Positions 42,339-49,993 of a stretch of DNA of 64,000 nt are shown here, piece by piece. The DNA comes from an uncultured Caulobacter sp. GTDB lineage: Bacteria; Pseudomonadota; Alphaproteobacteria; Caulobacterales; Caulobacteraceae. The stretch lies in NCBI RefSeq assembly GCF_947036865.1, contig NZ_CAMQSF010000008.1, positions 1 through 64,000 on the forward strand, read 5' to 3'. The notes under the pieces were generated by a model, which saw only the letters and a program-made list of their open reading frames with translations, ran no database searches and was not told the DNA's origin. The stretch's first letter is position 1. Each line of letters starts with the position of its first letter. The position numbers were made by a program, and so were the translations under genes.

Positions 42339-44096
42339 ATGCTCGAGCTCTGGGGCGGTCACGAATGCACGGTGAACCGCGTCCGCGACGATTATCGCGA
42401 TCAGTCGGTCATCAGCGGCCATGACACGCGGGTCGCCGACCTCGACCTGTTCGCGGCGGCCGGGTGCCGAGCGCTTCGCTATCCGGTGCTGTGGGAGCGG
42501 GTCTCGCCCCGCCGGGACGATCCGCCCGACTGGACCTGGAGCGACGAGCGCCTGAAGCGCCTGCGCGCCCTTTCCATCAGACCCATCGTCGGGCTCTGTC
42601 ACCACGGATCGGGGCCGCGCCACACCGACCTCCTGGATCCGGAGTTCGCGCCGGGGCTGGCGGCGCATGCCCAGGCGGTCGCGGAGCGCTATGACTGGAT
42701 CGAGGACTGGACGCCGGTCAACGAGCCGCTGACCACCGCGCGCTTCAGCGCCCTCTACGGCCACTGGCATCCGCACGCCGCGGACGAGGGCGCGTTCTGG
42801 ACCGCGCTCTTGAACCAGATCGACGCGGTGCGGCTGTCGATGCGCGCCATTCGCCGCGCGCGGCCGGACGCGCGCCTGATCCAGACGGAGGACCTGGGGC
42901 GCACCTACGCGACGCCGCCGCTGCGCGAGCAGGCCGATTTTGAGAACCTGCGGCGTTGGATGACCTGGGATCTCTTGACCGGGCGGGTTGACCGCGAACA
43001 CGGTCTTTTCGAGCGGCTGGACCTTTATGGTCTGGGTGACCGGCTGCGGGCCATCGCCGACGCGCCCTGTCCGCCCGACGTCCTGGGCGTCAACCATTAC
43101 CTGACCAGCGAGCGCTTTCTCGATCACCGGCTTGAGCGCTACCCGCCCGAGCGCCACGGCGGCAACGCGACGGTGCGCTATGCCGATGTCGAGGCGGTTC
43201 GGGTGCTGCTGCCCGGACCCGACGGGCTGGAAGGCGTCCTGCGCGAGACCCACGCGCGCTACGGCCTTCCGATGGCGGTGACCGAGGTTCACAACGGCTG
43301 CACGCGCGAGGAGCAGATGCGCTGGCTTCTGGAGGCCTGGCGGGCGGCGGAGCGCCTGCGGGCGGACGATATCCCGGTGATCGGGGTCACGGCTTGGTCG
43401 TTGCTGGGGGCGTTCGACTGGGACAGCCTGCTGACGCGCGCGACAGGCTCGTACGAGCCGGGCGTCTTCGATCTTCGCGATGGGGCGCCTCGCCCGACCG
43501 GCCTGGCGACCCTGATGAAGGCCCTTGCCGAACGGGCCGATCCGCCGCCGGCGGCGCTGGGCGCGGGCTGGTGGCGGCGCGACATCCGACTGGAATACGC
43601 GCCGGTCCGTCGCCCTCTGGACGACCCGCCGCCGACCTGGCTCAGGACTCCCGAGGCCGGACCGCCTCTGGTGATCCTGGGGGACGGAACGCTCGGGCAA
43701 GCGGTGGCGCAAGCCTGCCTCTGGCGCGGGCTCGACTATCGGATCGTCGGCGACCGCGCGAAGGCCGGGGCGCTGATCGATGGCGAGCGCCCGTGGGCGA
43801 TCATCGCCGCCCTCGACGCGGCCGAGGCGCGAGATGACCTGGTCGTTCGCTGGGCGGCGGCCAGCGCGATCCGTGGCCTGGCCTTCTTGGCGCTGGTCGG
43901 CGGCGACAGCGTGTCCGAACCCCTGGTCGCCGAACTGCTGGCCATGGACGCGCGGATCCTCATCGCCGAGTTCGGCGCCGACGTCGCCGTGGCGGAGCCC
44001 GAGGGGCGGGCGCGCCTGGATCAGGCGCTGGACTTGCTGATCGATGGCGAACGCGGTCGCCGCTTGCTCACGCGGCCCTGGGTGACAGCGGAATGA
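42339..44096 (+). CDS. GH1-like domain fused to RmlD-like Rossmann domain
   Basis: A 585-residue protein. Residues about 1-430 are a family 1 glycosidase-like barrel with acid/base TPVNEP (Glu129) and nucleophile TEVHNG (Glu316, where family 1 usually has TENG). Residues about 450-585 start with PPLVILGDGTLGQAVAQACLWRGLDYRIVG, the NAD-binding beginning of dTDP-4-dehydrorhamnose reductase, but the domain is much shorter than RmlD and lacks its YxxxK. No signal peptide. The start has GGAGG five bases away. A cytosolic glycosidase joined to a nucleotide-sugar-like domain suggests synthesis or editing of a glycan rather than digestion. Confidence 0.82.
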   Translation: MLELWGGHECTVNRVRDDYRDQSVISGHDTRVADLDLFAAAGCRALRYPVLWERVSPRRDDPPDWTWSDERLKRLRALSIRPIVGLCHHGSGPRHTDLLDPEFAPGLAAHAQAVAERYDWIEDWTPVNEPLTTARFSALYGHWHPHAADEGAFWTALLNQIDAVRLSMRAIRRARPDARLIQTEDLGRTYATPPLREQADFENLRRWMTWDLLTGRVDREHGLFERLDLYGLGDRLRAIADAPCPPDVLGVNHYLTSERFLDHRLERYPPERHGGNATVRYADVEAVRVLLPGPDGLEGVLRETHARYGLPMAVTEVHNGCTREEQMRWLLEAWRAAERLRADDIPVIGVTAWSLLGAFDWDSLLTRATGSYEPGVFDLRDGAPRPTGLATLMKALAERADPPPAALGAGWWRRDIRLEYAPVRRPLDDPPPTWLRTPEAGPPLVILGDGTLGQAVAQACLWRGLDYRIVGDRAKAGALIDGERPWAIIAALDAAEARDDLVVRWAAASAIRGLAFLALVGGDSVSEPLVAELLAMDARILIAEFGADVAVAEPEGRARLDQALDLLIDGERGRRLLTRPWVTAE

Positions 44097-45822
44097 CCTC
44101 GGCGGGCGCCAGGCCCGCCTCGCGGGCCAGATGGGCGAAGCGCCCGTTCTGGTCCACCAGGTCCGCGAACGTCCCGCGCTCGACGATCCGGCCCTTGTCG
44201 AGCACCAGGATCAGATCGGCGTCGACGATGGTCGAGAGGCGATGGGCGATCACGAAGGTGGTGCGCCCGCGCGCGGCGTTGTCCAGCGCGGCCTTGACCT
44301 TGGCCTCGGTGACGGTGTCGAGCGCGCTGGTCGCTTCATCCAGGATCAGGATCGGCGCGTTCTTGAGAATGGCGCGCGCGATCGCCAGGCGCTGCCGTTC
44401 GCCGCCCGAGAGGAGCTGGCCGCGTTCGCCGATCACGAAATCCAGGCCACCCTCCTTGTCCTGAACGAACTCCCAGGCCTCGGCGGCGACCAGCGCCGCC
44501 TGAAGCTCGGCGTCCGTGGCTTCGGGCCGCGCCATCCGCAGGTTTTCGCCGATCGACCGATTGAAGAGGCCGGCCTCTTGGAACACCACCGCGATCGAGG
44601 CGCGCAGCGAGGCCAGCGTGGTCTCGCGCAGATCGCGGCCGTCGATGGTGATGCGGCCAAGATCGGGTTCGCGGATGCGCTGCAACAGCGACATCATCGT
44701 CGTCTTGCCCGCGCCGGAGGACCCCACCAGCGCGACCGTCGCGCCGGCCGGCACGCTCACGTTCAGATCGAAGACGCCCAGGTCGTTGCGATCGCAGATC
44801 CAATGGGTGACGCCCTCGAAAGCCACCTCGCCGCGAGCGTTCTCCAGCGGCCGCGCGTCGGGCGCGTCGCTGAAGCCCTGGCGCTCGTCGATCAGGGCGA
44901 AGAAGGCCTTCAGCGTCGGCAGGCCCACGAACAGGCGCGACAACGAGCTGGACAGCAGGTCCAGACGTCCGATCAGCAGGGTCGCGAAGCCGCCGAAGGC
45001 GACGATCTCGCCCAGGCTCGATTGGCCATGCGCCGCCATGGCGCCGCCCACGGCATAGATGGAGACCAGCGCGATCGTCGAGGCGCTGCGCGTGAGGACG
45101 ATCAGCAGGGCCCACCAGTTGAGCACGGGAAACTGGGCTTTCAGCAACTGCTGGGAAAGCTGCCGCAGCTTGGCGGTCTCGCTGTACAGATTGGCGTAGG
45201 CCTGGACGACCGAGACGTTGGCGACGACGTCGCCGATGCGGCTGGACACCGCCTGCGCCTGATCGTCGACGCTGCGCTGGCCGCTCTCCGTGCGCCGGAT
45301 GACGTAGAGATTGGCGGCCACGTAGATCCCCGCCAGCGCGACGAGCACGCCGGCCAGGCCGGGATTCATCCAGAACGCCACGGGGATCATCAGCGCCAGG
45401 GCGAAGAGCGCCGGCATCTGCTCCCGTAGAAAGCCCAGCAGCACCCAGAAGAGGCTGTCGCCGCCGGCGGTCATGATCCGGACCAGCCGGCTCGTGCCGC
45501 GCTCGGAGATGAGGGCGCTGGGCAGGGTCACGGCGTTGTCGAACGCCTCGGTCATGGCCTGCAGCCGTCGGCGGTGGGACAGCCGGTCGGCGACGATCGA
45601 CGCCGTCACCCCGGCGCCGACGCCCAGGGCGCTGACGGCGGCCCAGGCGGCGATGTAGGGCCAGGCGGCGGCGCCGCGGCCGACCGCGCCCACCACCTTG
45701 CCGAACACGATCGGGTCGAGCAGGGCCACGGCGCCCAAGACGAGATTGGCGCCGACGATGATGGCGGCGCGGCGACGTTCCTGGATCAGGGAGGCGATCG
45801 CGCGACGATAGATCGAGAACAT
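44068..45822 (-). CDS. NdvA-like ABC exporter (TM-NBD half transporter)
   Basis: A 584-residue ABC exporter subunit. Six transmembrane segments lie in residues 1-310; the nucleotide domain has Walker A GSSGAGKTT (about 367-375), signature LLSGGERQRLAIARAI, Walker B ILILDEATSALD and the H-loop IAHRLST. The pattern is closest to NdvA/ChvA cyclic beta-1,2-glucan exporters. No cyclic glucan synthase (NdvB, nearly 3000 residues) is in the window. It lies tail to tail with the GH1-RmlD gene, overlapping by 29 bases. It is the best candidate for moving the product of this locus across the inner membrane. Confidence 0.85.
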   Translation of the reverse strand: MFSIYRRAIASLIQERRRAAIIVGANLVLGAVALLDPIVFGKVVGAVGRGAAAWPYIAAWAAVSALGVGAGVTASIVADRLSHRRRLQAMTEAFDNAVTLPSALISERGTSRLVRIMTAGGDSLFWVLLGFLREQMPALFALALMIPVAFWMNPGLAGVLVALAGIYVAANLYVIRRTESGQRSVDDQAQAVSSRIGDVVANVSVVQAYANLYSETAKLRQLSQQLLKAQFPVLNWWALLIVLTRSASTIALVSIYAVGGAMAAHGQSSLGEIVAFGGFATLLIGRLDLLSSSLSRLFVGLPTLKAFFALIDERQGFSDAPDARPLENARGEVAFEGVTHWICDRNDLGVFDLNVSVPAGATVALVGSSGAGKTTMMSLLQRIREPDLGRITIDGRDLRETTLASLRASIAVVFQEAGLFNRSIGENLRMARPEATDAELQAALVAAEAWEFVQDKEGGLDFVIGERGQLLSGGERQRLAIARAILKNAPILILDEATSALDTVTEAKVKAALDNAARGRTTFVIAHRLSTIVDADLILVLDKGRIVERGTFADLVDQNGRFAHLAREAGLAPAEVIPLSPRAA

Positions 45823-46015
45823 GGACCGACTCGCAAAAAGGACGAGCCGCCGATATGGCGCCGGACGCCGAAGCGCGCAGCCGGACATGTCGTCTCGGCG
45901 GCGTGGCGAATGGAAGCACCCGCCGCCGCCGACGAGCCCCGACGCGTGGCTTTTCCTGGGGCGCGGAACGGCCCCGGCGGCGCGCCGTTTGGCCGGCGGT
46001 TCCTTGCGAGGTCGA

Positions 46016-46921
46016 ATGCACGATCAGTCGCCCCTGACGGCGGACAGGACGTCGGCCCTGCCTTGGCGCGGCGGCGAGGTGGCACGCGCCTTCCTTGAGG
46101 TCGGCGGCCACGCCCTGGCCTATGCGGAGGTCGGACAAGGGCGCCCCTTGGTCCTGATCCACGGAACCCTGACCACGCTGGACGACATGGCCCTGGCCCT
46201 GTCGGACTTGCTGGCGCCGGGCCGTCGCCTGATCGCCGTGGATCGCCCGGGCTTCGGACGGAGCGGCCGCGATCGGCTCTCCGGCGCTGGGATCTTCGCC
46301 CAGGCGCGCGGTCTCTGGCGCGGCCTTGATCAGCTAGGCGTCGAGCGCCCGATCATTGTCGGCCACTCCTTCGGCGCGTCGGTCGCGGTGGCCATGGCGG
46401 TGCTGCGTCCCGCCGCCGTCGCGGGCGTGGTGGCCCTGGCGCCGCTCGTGATCCCGGAGTGGCGGCTGGAGCATCTGATCTTCGGTCCGCGCGCCTGGCC
46501 GGGATCCGGCGACCTGCTGGCCGCCACGGCGCACGCCGGGCTCGATCGCGGGCTTCTGCCGATCCTGTGGCGCGCGATGTTCCTGCCCCAGGCCATGCCG
46601 CCGTCCATGACGCGGGCCTTCCCGTTCGATCTGGCCGGCGAGGCGGCGGCCACCATGCGCATCGGCGAGGATTGCCTGGCCGTCGGGCCGGAGCTCCTGG
46701 CGTTGCTGGCGAGGGTCGGGGCGCTGGATGTTCCTCTGGAGATCCTGGGCGGCGACAGCGACCTGGTGGTCAACAACACCCTGCATGGGCGGCTTCTCGC
46801 GGCGCTGGCGCCGCGCGCTCGGTTCAGCCCGCTGCCGGGCGTGGGCCACATGATCCACCACGCCGCGCCAGAGGTGGTCGCCGCGGCGGTGGAGCGGCTC
46901 GAGCGCGCCGGGAGCGCCTAG
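46016..46921 (+). CDS. Alpha/beta hydrolase
   Basis: A 301-residue alpha/beta hydrolase with oxyanion segment LVLIHGTL, nucleophile elbow GHSFGAS (Ser118), the acid in GGDSDLVV and the catalytic histidine in GVGHMIHH. No signal peptide, so cytoplasmic. The start is the ATG behind GCGAGG. It diverges from the ABC exporter with 193 bases between and ends 13 bases before the convergent nuoD. The ester substrate is not evident. Confidence 0.82.
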   Translation: MHDQSPLTADRTSALPWRGGEVARAFLEVGGHALAYAEVGQGRPLVLIHGTLTTLDDMALALSDLLAPGRRLIAVDRPGFGRSGRDRLSGAGIFAQARGLWRGLDQLGVERPIIVGHSFGASVAVAMAVLRPAAVAGVVALAPLVIPEWRLEHLIFGPRAWPGSGDLLAATAHAGLDRGLLPILWRAMFLPQAMPPSMTRAFPFDLAGEAAATMRIGEDCLAVGPELLALLARVGALDVPLEILGGDSDLVVNNTLHGRLLAALAPRARFSPLPGVGHMIHHAAPEVVAAAVERLERAGSA

Positions 46922-46934
46922 TCCGCCGTCTCCC

Positions 46935-48143
46935 TCAGCGGTCGACCTCGCCGAAGACGATGTCCAGCGAGCCCAGGATCGCCGACACGTCGGCCAGCAT
47001 ATGGCCGCGCGTCATCCAGTCCATGCCGGCCAGGTGGGCGAAGCCGGGCGCGCGGATCTTGCACTTGTACGGCTTGTTCGTCCCGTCGCTGACCAGATAG
47101 ACGCCGAACTCGCCCTTGGGCGCCTCGAGCGCCGCATAGACCTCGCCGGGCGGGGTGTGGAAGCCCTCGGTGTAGAGCTTGAAGTGCTGTATCATCGCCT
47201 CCATCGACCGCTTCATGTCGGCGCGCGGCGGCGGCGCGATCTTGCGGTCGTCGGTCCGCACCGGACCTGGCTCCTTGCGCAGGCGGTCGCAGGCCTGGCG
47301 GATGATCTTGGTCGACTCCCGCATCTCCTGCATGCGGCAGAGATAGCGATCATAGCAATCGCCTTTCCTGCCCAGCGGGATATCGAACTCGAAGTCGTTA
47401 TAGTTCTCGTACGGCTGGCTGCGACGCAGGTCCCAGGCGACGCCCGAGCCGCGCAGCATCACGCCGGAGAAGCCCCAGGCCAGGGCCTGGTCCTGGCTGA
47501 CCACGCCGATGTCGACATTGCGGCCCTTGAACACCCGGTTGCCGGTGATCAGACCCTCGATGTCGTCCAGCACCTTGGGAAAGGCCTTCGCCCAATCGTC
47601 GATGTCCTCGATCAGGTCCGGCGGAACGTCCTGGCGAACGCCGCCGGGACGGATCAGGTTGGCGTGCAGCCGCGAGCCGCTGGCGCGTTCGTAGAACACC
47701 ATCAGCTTCTCGCGCTCCTCGAAGCCCCAAAGCGGCGGGGTCAGGGCGCCGACGTCCATGGCCTGGGTCGTCACGTTCAGCAGGTGGTTCAGGACCCGGC
47801 TGATCTCGTCGAACAGCACGCGGATCGTCTGGGCGCGGATCGGCACGTCGACGCCGAGCAGCTTTTCGACGGCCAGGCAGAAGCCGTGTTCCTGGCTGAT
47901 CGGCGCCACATAGTCGAGGCGGTCGAAATAGGGGATGATCTGCAGATAGGGGCGGGCCTCGGCCAGCTTCTCGGTGCCTCGATGCAGCAAGCCGATATGC
48001 GGATCGACGCGCTCGACGACCTCGCCGTCCAACTCCAGCACCAGGCGCAGGACGCCGTGCGCCGCCGGGTGCTGGGGGCCGAAATTGATGTTGAACTTGC
48101 GGACCGGCGTCTCGGGCGTCGCGCCGGGCTCGGGATCGGACAT
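46935..48143 (-). CDS. nuoD: NADH-quinone oxidoreductase subunit D, isolated copy
   Basis: A 402-residue, full-length NuoD, the 49-kDa subunit of complex I that forms part of the quinone site. [47 protein letters not shown] and the C-terminal [13 protein letters not shown] are all intact, and the quinone-site His and Tyr in these motifs are present. I used the ATG behind GGGGG; one four codons upstream is also in frame. None of the other nuo genes is adjacent, which is unusual since nuoD belongs to the nuoA-N operon. It is either an extra paralogue or a relocated single copy. Confidence 0.93.
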   Translation of the reverse strand: MSDPEPGATPETPVRKFNINFGPQHPAAHGVLRLVLELDGEVVERVDPHIGLLHRGTEKLAEARPYLQIIPYFDRLDYVAPISQEHGFCLAVEKLLGVDVPIRAQTIRVLFDEISRVLNHLLNVTTQAMDVGALTPPLWGFEEREKLMVFYERASGSRLHANLIRPGGVRQDVPPDLIEDIDDWAKAFPKVLDDIEGLITGNRVFKGRNVDIGVVSQDQALAWGFSGVMLRGSGVAWDLRRSQPYENYNDFEFDIPLGRKGDCYDRYLCRMQEMRESTKIIRQACDRLRKEPGPVRTDDRKIAPPPRADMKRSMEAMIQHFKLYTEGFHTPPGEVYAALEAPKGEFGVYLVSDGTNKPYKCKIRAPGFAHLAGMDWMTRGHMLADVSAILGSLDIVFGEVDR

Positions 48144-48177
48144 GTCGGCCCCCATTTGGTCGTCAGCGCCGGAAGGT

Positions 48178-48771
48178 TCAGTGACTCATGGACCCGCTCA
48201 TGCCCCCGTCGCCCTTGCGCAGCATGTCGAGGTGCATGGTGACGACCGGGACGATCTTGCCGGCGGCCTTCCTGAGGTTCTCATCGTCGCCGTTCCGGGC
48301 GTAGGCGCCATGCAGCGCCAGCGCCTCCTGGTGCGCGCGCAGCTGCTGGCTGACGTACAGCGTGTCGAACGCCGAGCCGTCCGCGCCCTGCAACTGGCTC
48401 AACATGGCTTGCTGGTCGGCGCGCAAGGCGGGCGGCGGCGCGCTCGACAGGCCGCTCTTGCGCGCGGCGGCCATGACCATCTGCGTGCTGGCGGTGTGGT
48501 CCTTGACCATTCGCTGGCCGAAGGCGCGGAGATCGGGGCGCGAGGCCTTGTCGGCGGCCATCTGGCCCGACTGGATCTCGAAGGCGTCCGACTGACCGGC
48601 CATCATCACGAAGGCGGGGGCGGCGGGCGGCGAGGCGGCGTCGCTCGCGGCAGATCCAGCGGAAGTCGACTGGGCGGAAGTGGACTGGGTTGAAGTCGAT
48701 TGGGCGGAAGTCGACTGGGCGGCGGCGGCCGTGGTCCAGGCCAGGGCGGCGGCGACGATCAGGGTGCGCAT
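48178..48771 (-). CDS. Periplasmic DUF4142 protein with Ser/Thr/Gln repeat
   Basis: A 197-residue secreted protein: signal peptide to about residue 18 (TTAAAAQS), then a five-residue repeat (QSTSA) about four times, then the four-helix DUF4142 domain (residues about 55-185; [25 protein letters not shown]). The domain belongs to a ferritin-like helical group of unknown function, often stress-induced. It has a second family member 6 kb away. It lies 34 bases upstream of nuoD on the same strand and could be co-transcribed with it. Confidence 0.85.
   Translation of the reverse strand: MRTLIVAAALAWTTAAAAQSTSAQSTSTQSTSAQSTSAGSAASDAASPPAAPAFVMMAGQSDAFEIQSGQMAADKASRPDLRAFGQRMVKDHTASTQMVMAAARKSGLSSAPPPALRADQQAMLSQLQGADGSAFDTLYVSQQLRAHQEALALHGAYARNGDDENLRKAAGKIVPVVTMHLDMLRKGDGGMSGSMSH
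48660..48722. repeat. 15-bp tandem repeat inside DUF4142 gene
   Basis: About four copies of a 15-base unit (GGAAGTCGACTGGGC with small changes) encode the [10 protein letters not shown] linker after the signal peptide. Copy number could vary by slippage without changing the frame. Confidence 0.8.
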
Positions 48772-48887
48772 CGGAGGTCCTCGAGGGTGACCGCCGGTCG
48801 CGGCCTCGGCAACCCAATGCGTGGCCGGCGCCGCGGGCGCCCGCTAGTGCCTTTTGGCATCGCCGCGCGGGGGCGAACGGCGAGCCG

Positions 48888-49301
48888 TCAGCGCTGCATG
48901 CGCATCAGCTCGTCCATCGGCATCATGTTGTGGTTCAGGTGGCCCATGATCCAGAGCGAGCCGACCACGATCAGGAACACCACCATGACCCCGAAGGCCA
49001 GGGCCAGCACGTTGTTGGTGTTGTCGGGGCCGGTGGTGACATGCAGGAAGAATACGAGGTGGACGCCCATCTGGGCGATGGCCAGCACGATCAGCGCCAC
49101 GGGGATGGCCGGCGCCCAGACCAGGCCGCCGCGCGCCAGCACGAAGGCGGCCACGGTCAGCACGACCGAAAACCCCAGGCCGAGATGGGTGTTGGTCACC
49201 CAATGGCCGGCGCTCTCCTCGGGCGCGTCGCCGGGGGCGTGGTCCTCGCGGTCGTCCATGTCGCCGGCGCGGCGAAGGGGTTGGTCTTCGAGAGTGCTCA
49301 T
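48888..49301 (-). CDS. cyoD: Cytochrome bo3 ubiquinol oxidase subunit IV
   Basis: A 137-residue CyoD with three hydrophobic segments, including GFSVVLTVAAFVLA and QMGVHLVFFLHV, the latter a family hallmark. A charged N-terminal extension of some 30 residues is longer than in E. coli CyoD (109 residues). The start overlaps the cyoC stop by four bases. Last gene of the cyoABCD operon; no cyoE (haem O synthase) follows it here. Confidence 0.93.
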   Translation of the reverse strand: MSTLEDQPLRRAGDMDDREDHAPGDAPEESAGHWVTNTHLGLGFSVVLTVAAFVLARGGLVWAPAIPVALIVLAIAQMGVHLVFFLHVTTGPDNTNNVLALAFGVMVVFLIVVGSLWIMGHLNHNMMPMDELMRMQR

Positions 49302-49993
49302 GGGGCGGCCGCCAGCAGATAGACGATGGTGAAGATGCCGATCCAGACGATGTCCAGCGCGTGCCAGAAGAGGTTGAAGCACAGCAGCCGGTGCATCATT
49401 TCCTGGCGGAAGCCCTTGAACTGGACCTGGGCCATCATCGTGGCCAGCCACAGCCCGCCGATCGTGACGTGAACGCCGTGCAGGCCCACGAGGCCGAAAA
49501 AGCCGGTCAGCATGGCGCTGCGCTGGGGCGTGATCCCCCTGGCGGCCAGATCGAGAAATTCCTGGAGCTCAAGAGCCACGAAGGCCAGGCCCAGAAGGCC
49601 GGTGAGCAGCAGGAAGACCTGGGTCCAGAGCTTGTTGCGGGCGTTGGTCGCGGCGAACGACAGGCCGCAGGTGTAGCTGGACAACAGCAGGCAGGCGGTC
49701 TCCCAGCCGACGCGCTTGAGGTCGACGATCTGAGCGATGGTCGGGCCGCCCGCCGTCGCGCCGCGCAGCACCGCGAAGGCCGCGAAGAAGCAGGCGAACA
49801 TCACGATGTCGCTGAGCAGAAAGATCCAGAAGCCATAGCCGACGATGACGCGCTTGCGCGCGGGACCCGTCTCTCCATGGCCGGCGCCGGGGACGGGCGC
49901 GGCGGGGCCGTGAGCGCGATGGCCCAGGCGGTGAGGGTCCTCGCGCAGGCGCCGCAGCGCCTCCAGGCTGGCGGGCAGGCCGGTGTCGGTCAC
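49298..49993 (-). CDS. cyoC: Cytochrome bo3 ubiquinol oxidase subunit III
   Basis: A 231-residue CyoC, haem-copper oxidase subunit III, with five hydrophobic segments. GFWIFLLSDIVMFACFFAAF, GLHGVHVTIGGLW and FWHALDIVWIGIFTIVYL are typical. The start is GTG overlapping the cyoB stop (GTGA). It stabilises the oxidase complex in the inner membrane. Confidence 0.94.
   Translation of the reverse strand: MTDTGLPASLEALRRLREDPHRLGHRAHGPAAPVPGAGHGETGPARKRVIVGYGFWIFLLSDIVMFACFFAAFAVLRGATAGGPTIAQIVDLKRVGWETACLLLSSYTCGLSFAATNARNKLWTQVFLLLTGLLGLAFVALELQEFLDLAARGITPQRSAMLTGFFGLVGLHGVHVTIGGLWLATMMAQVQFKGFRQEMMHRLLCFNLFWHALDIVWIGIFTIVYLLAAAP

Noticed and set aside
48660-48722. Possible CRISPR-like array
   Set aside because: Direct tandem units of 15 bases without spacers, in frame inside a signal-peptide protein.
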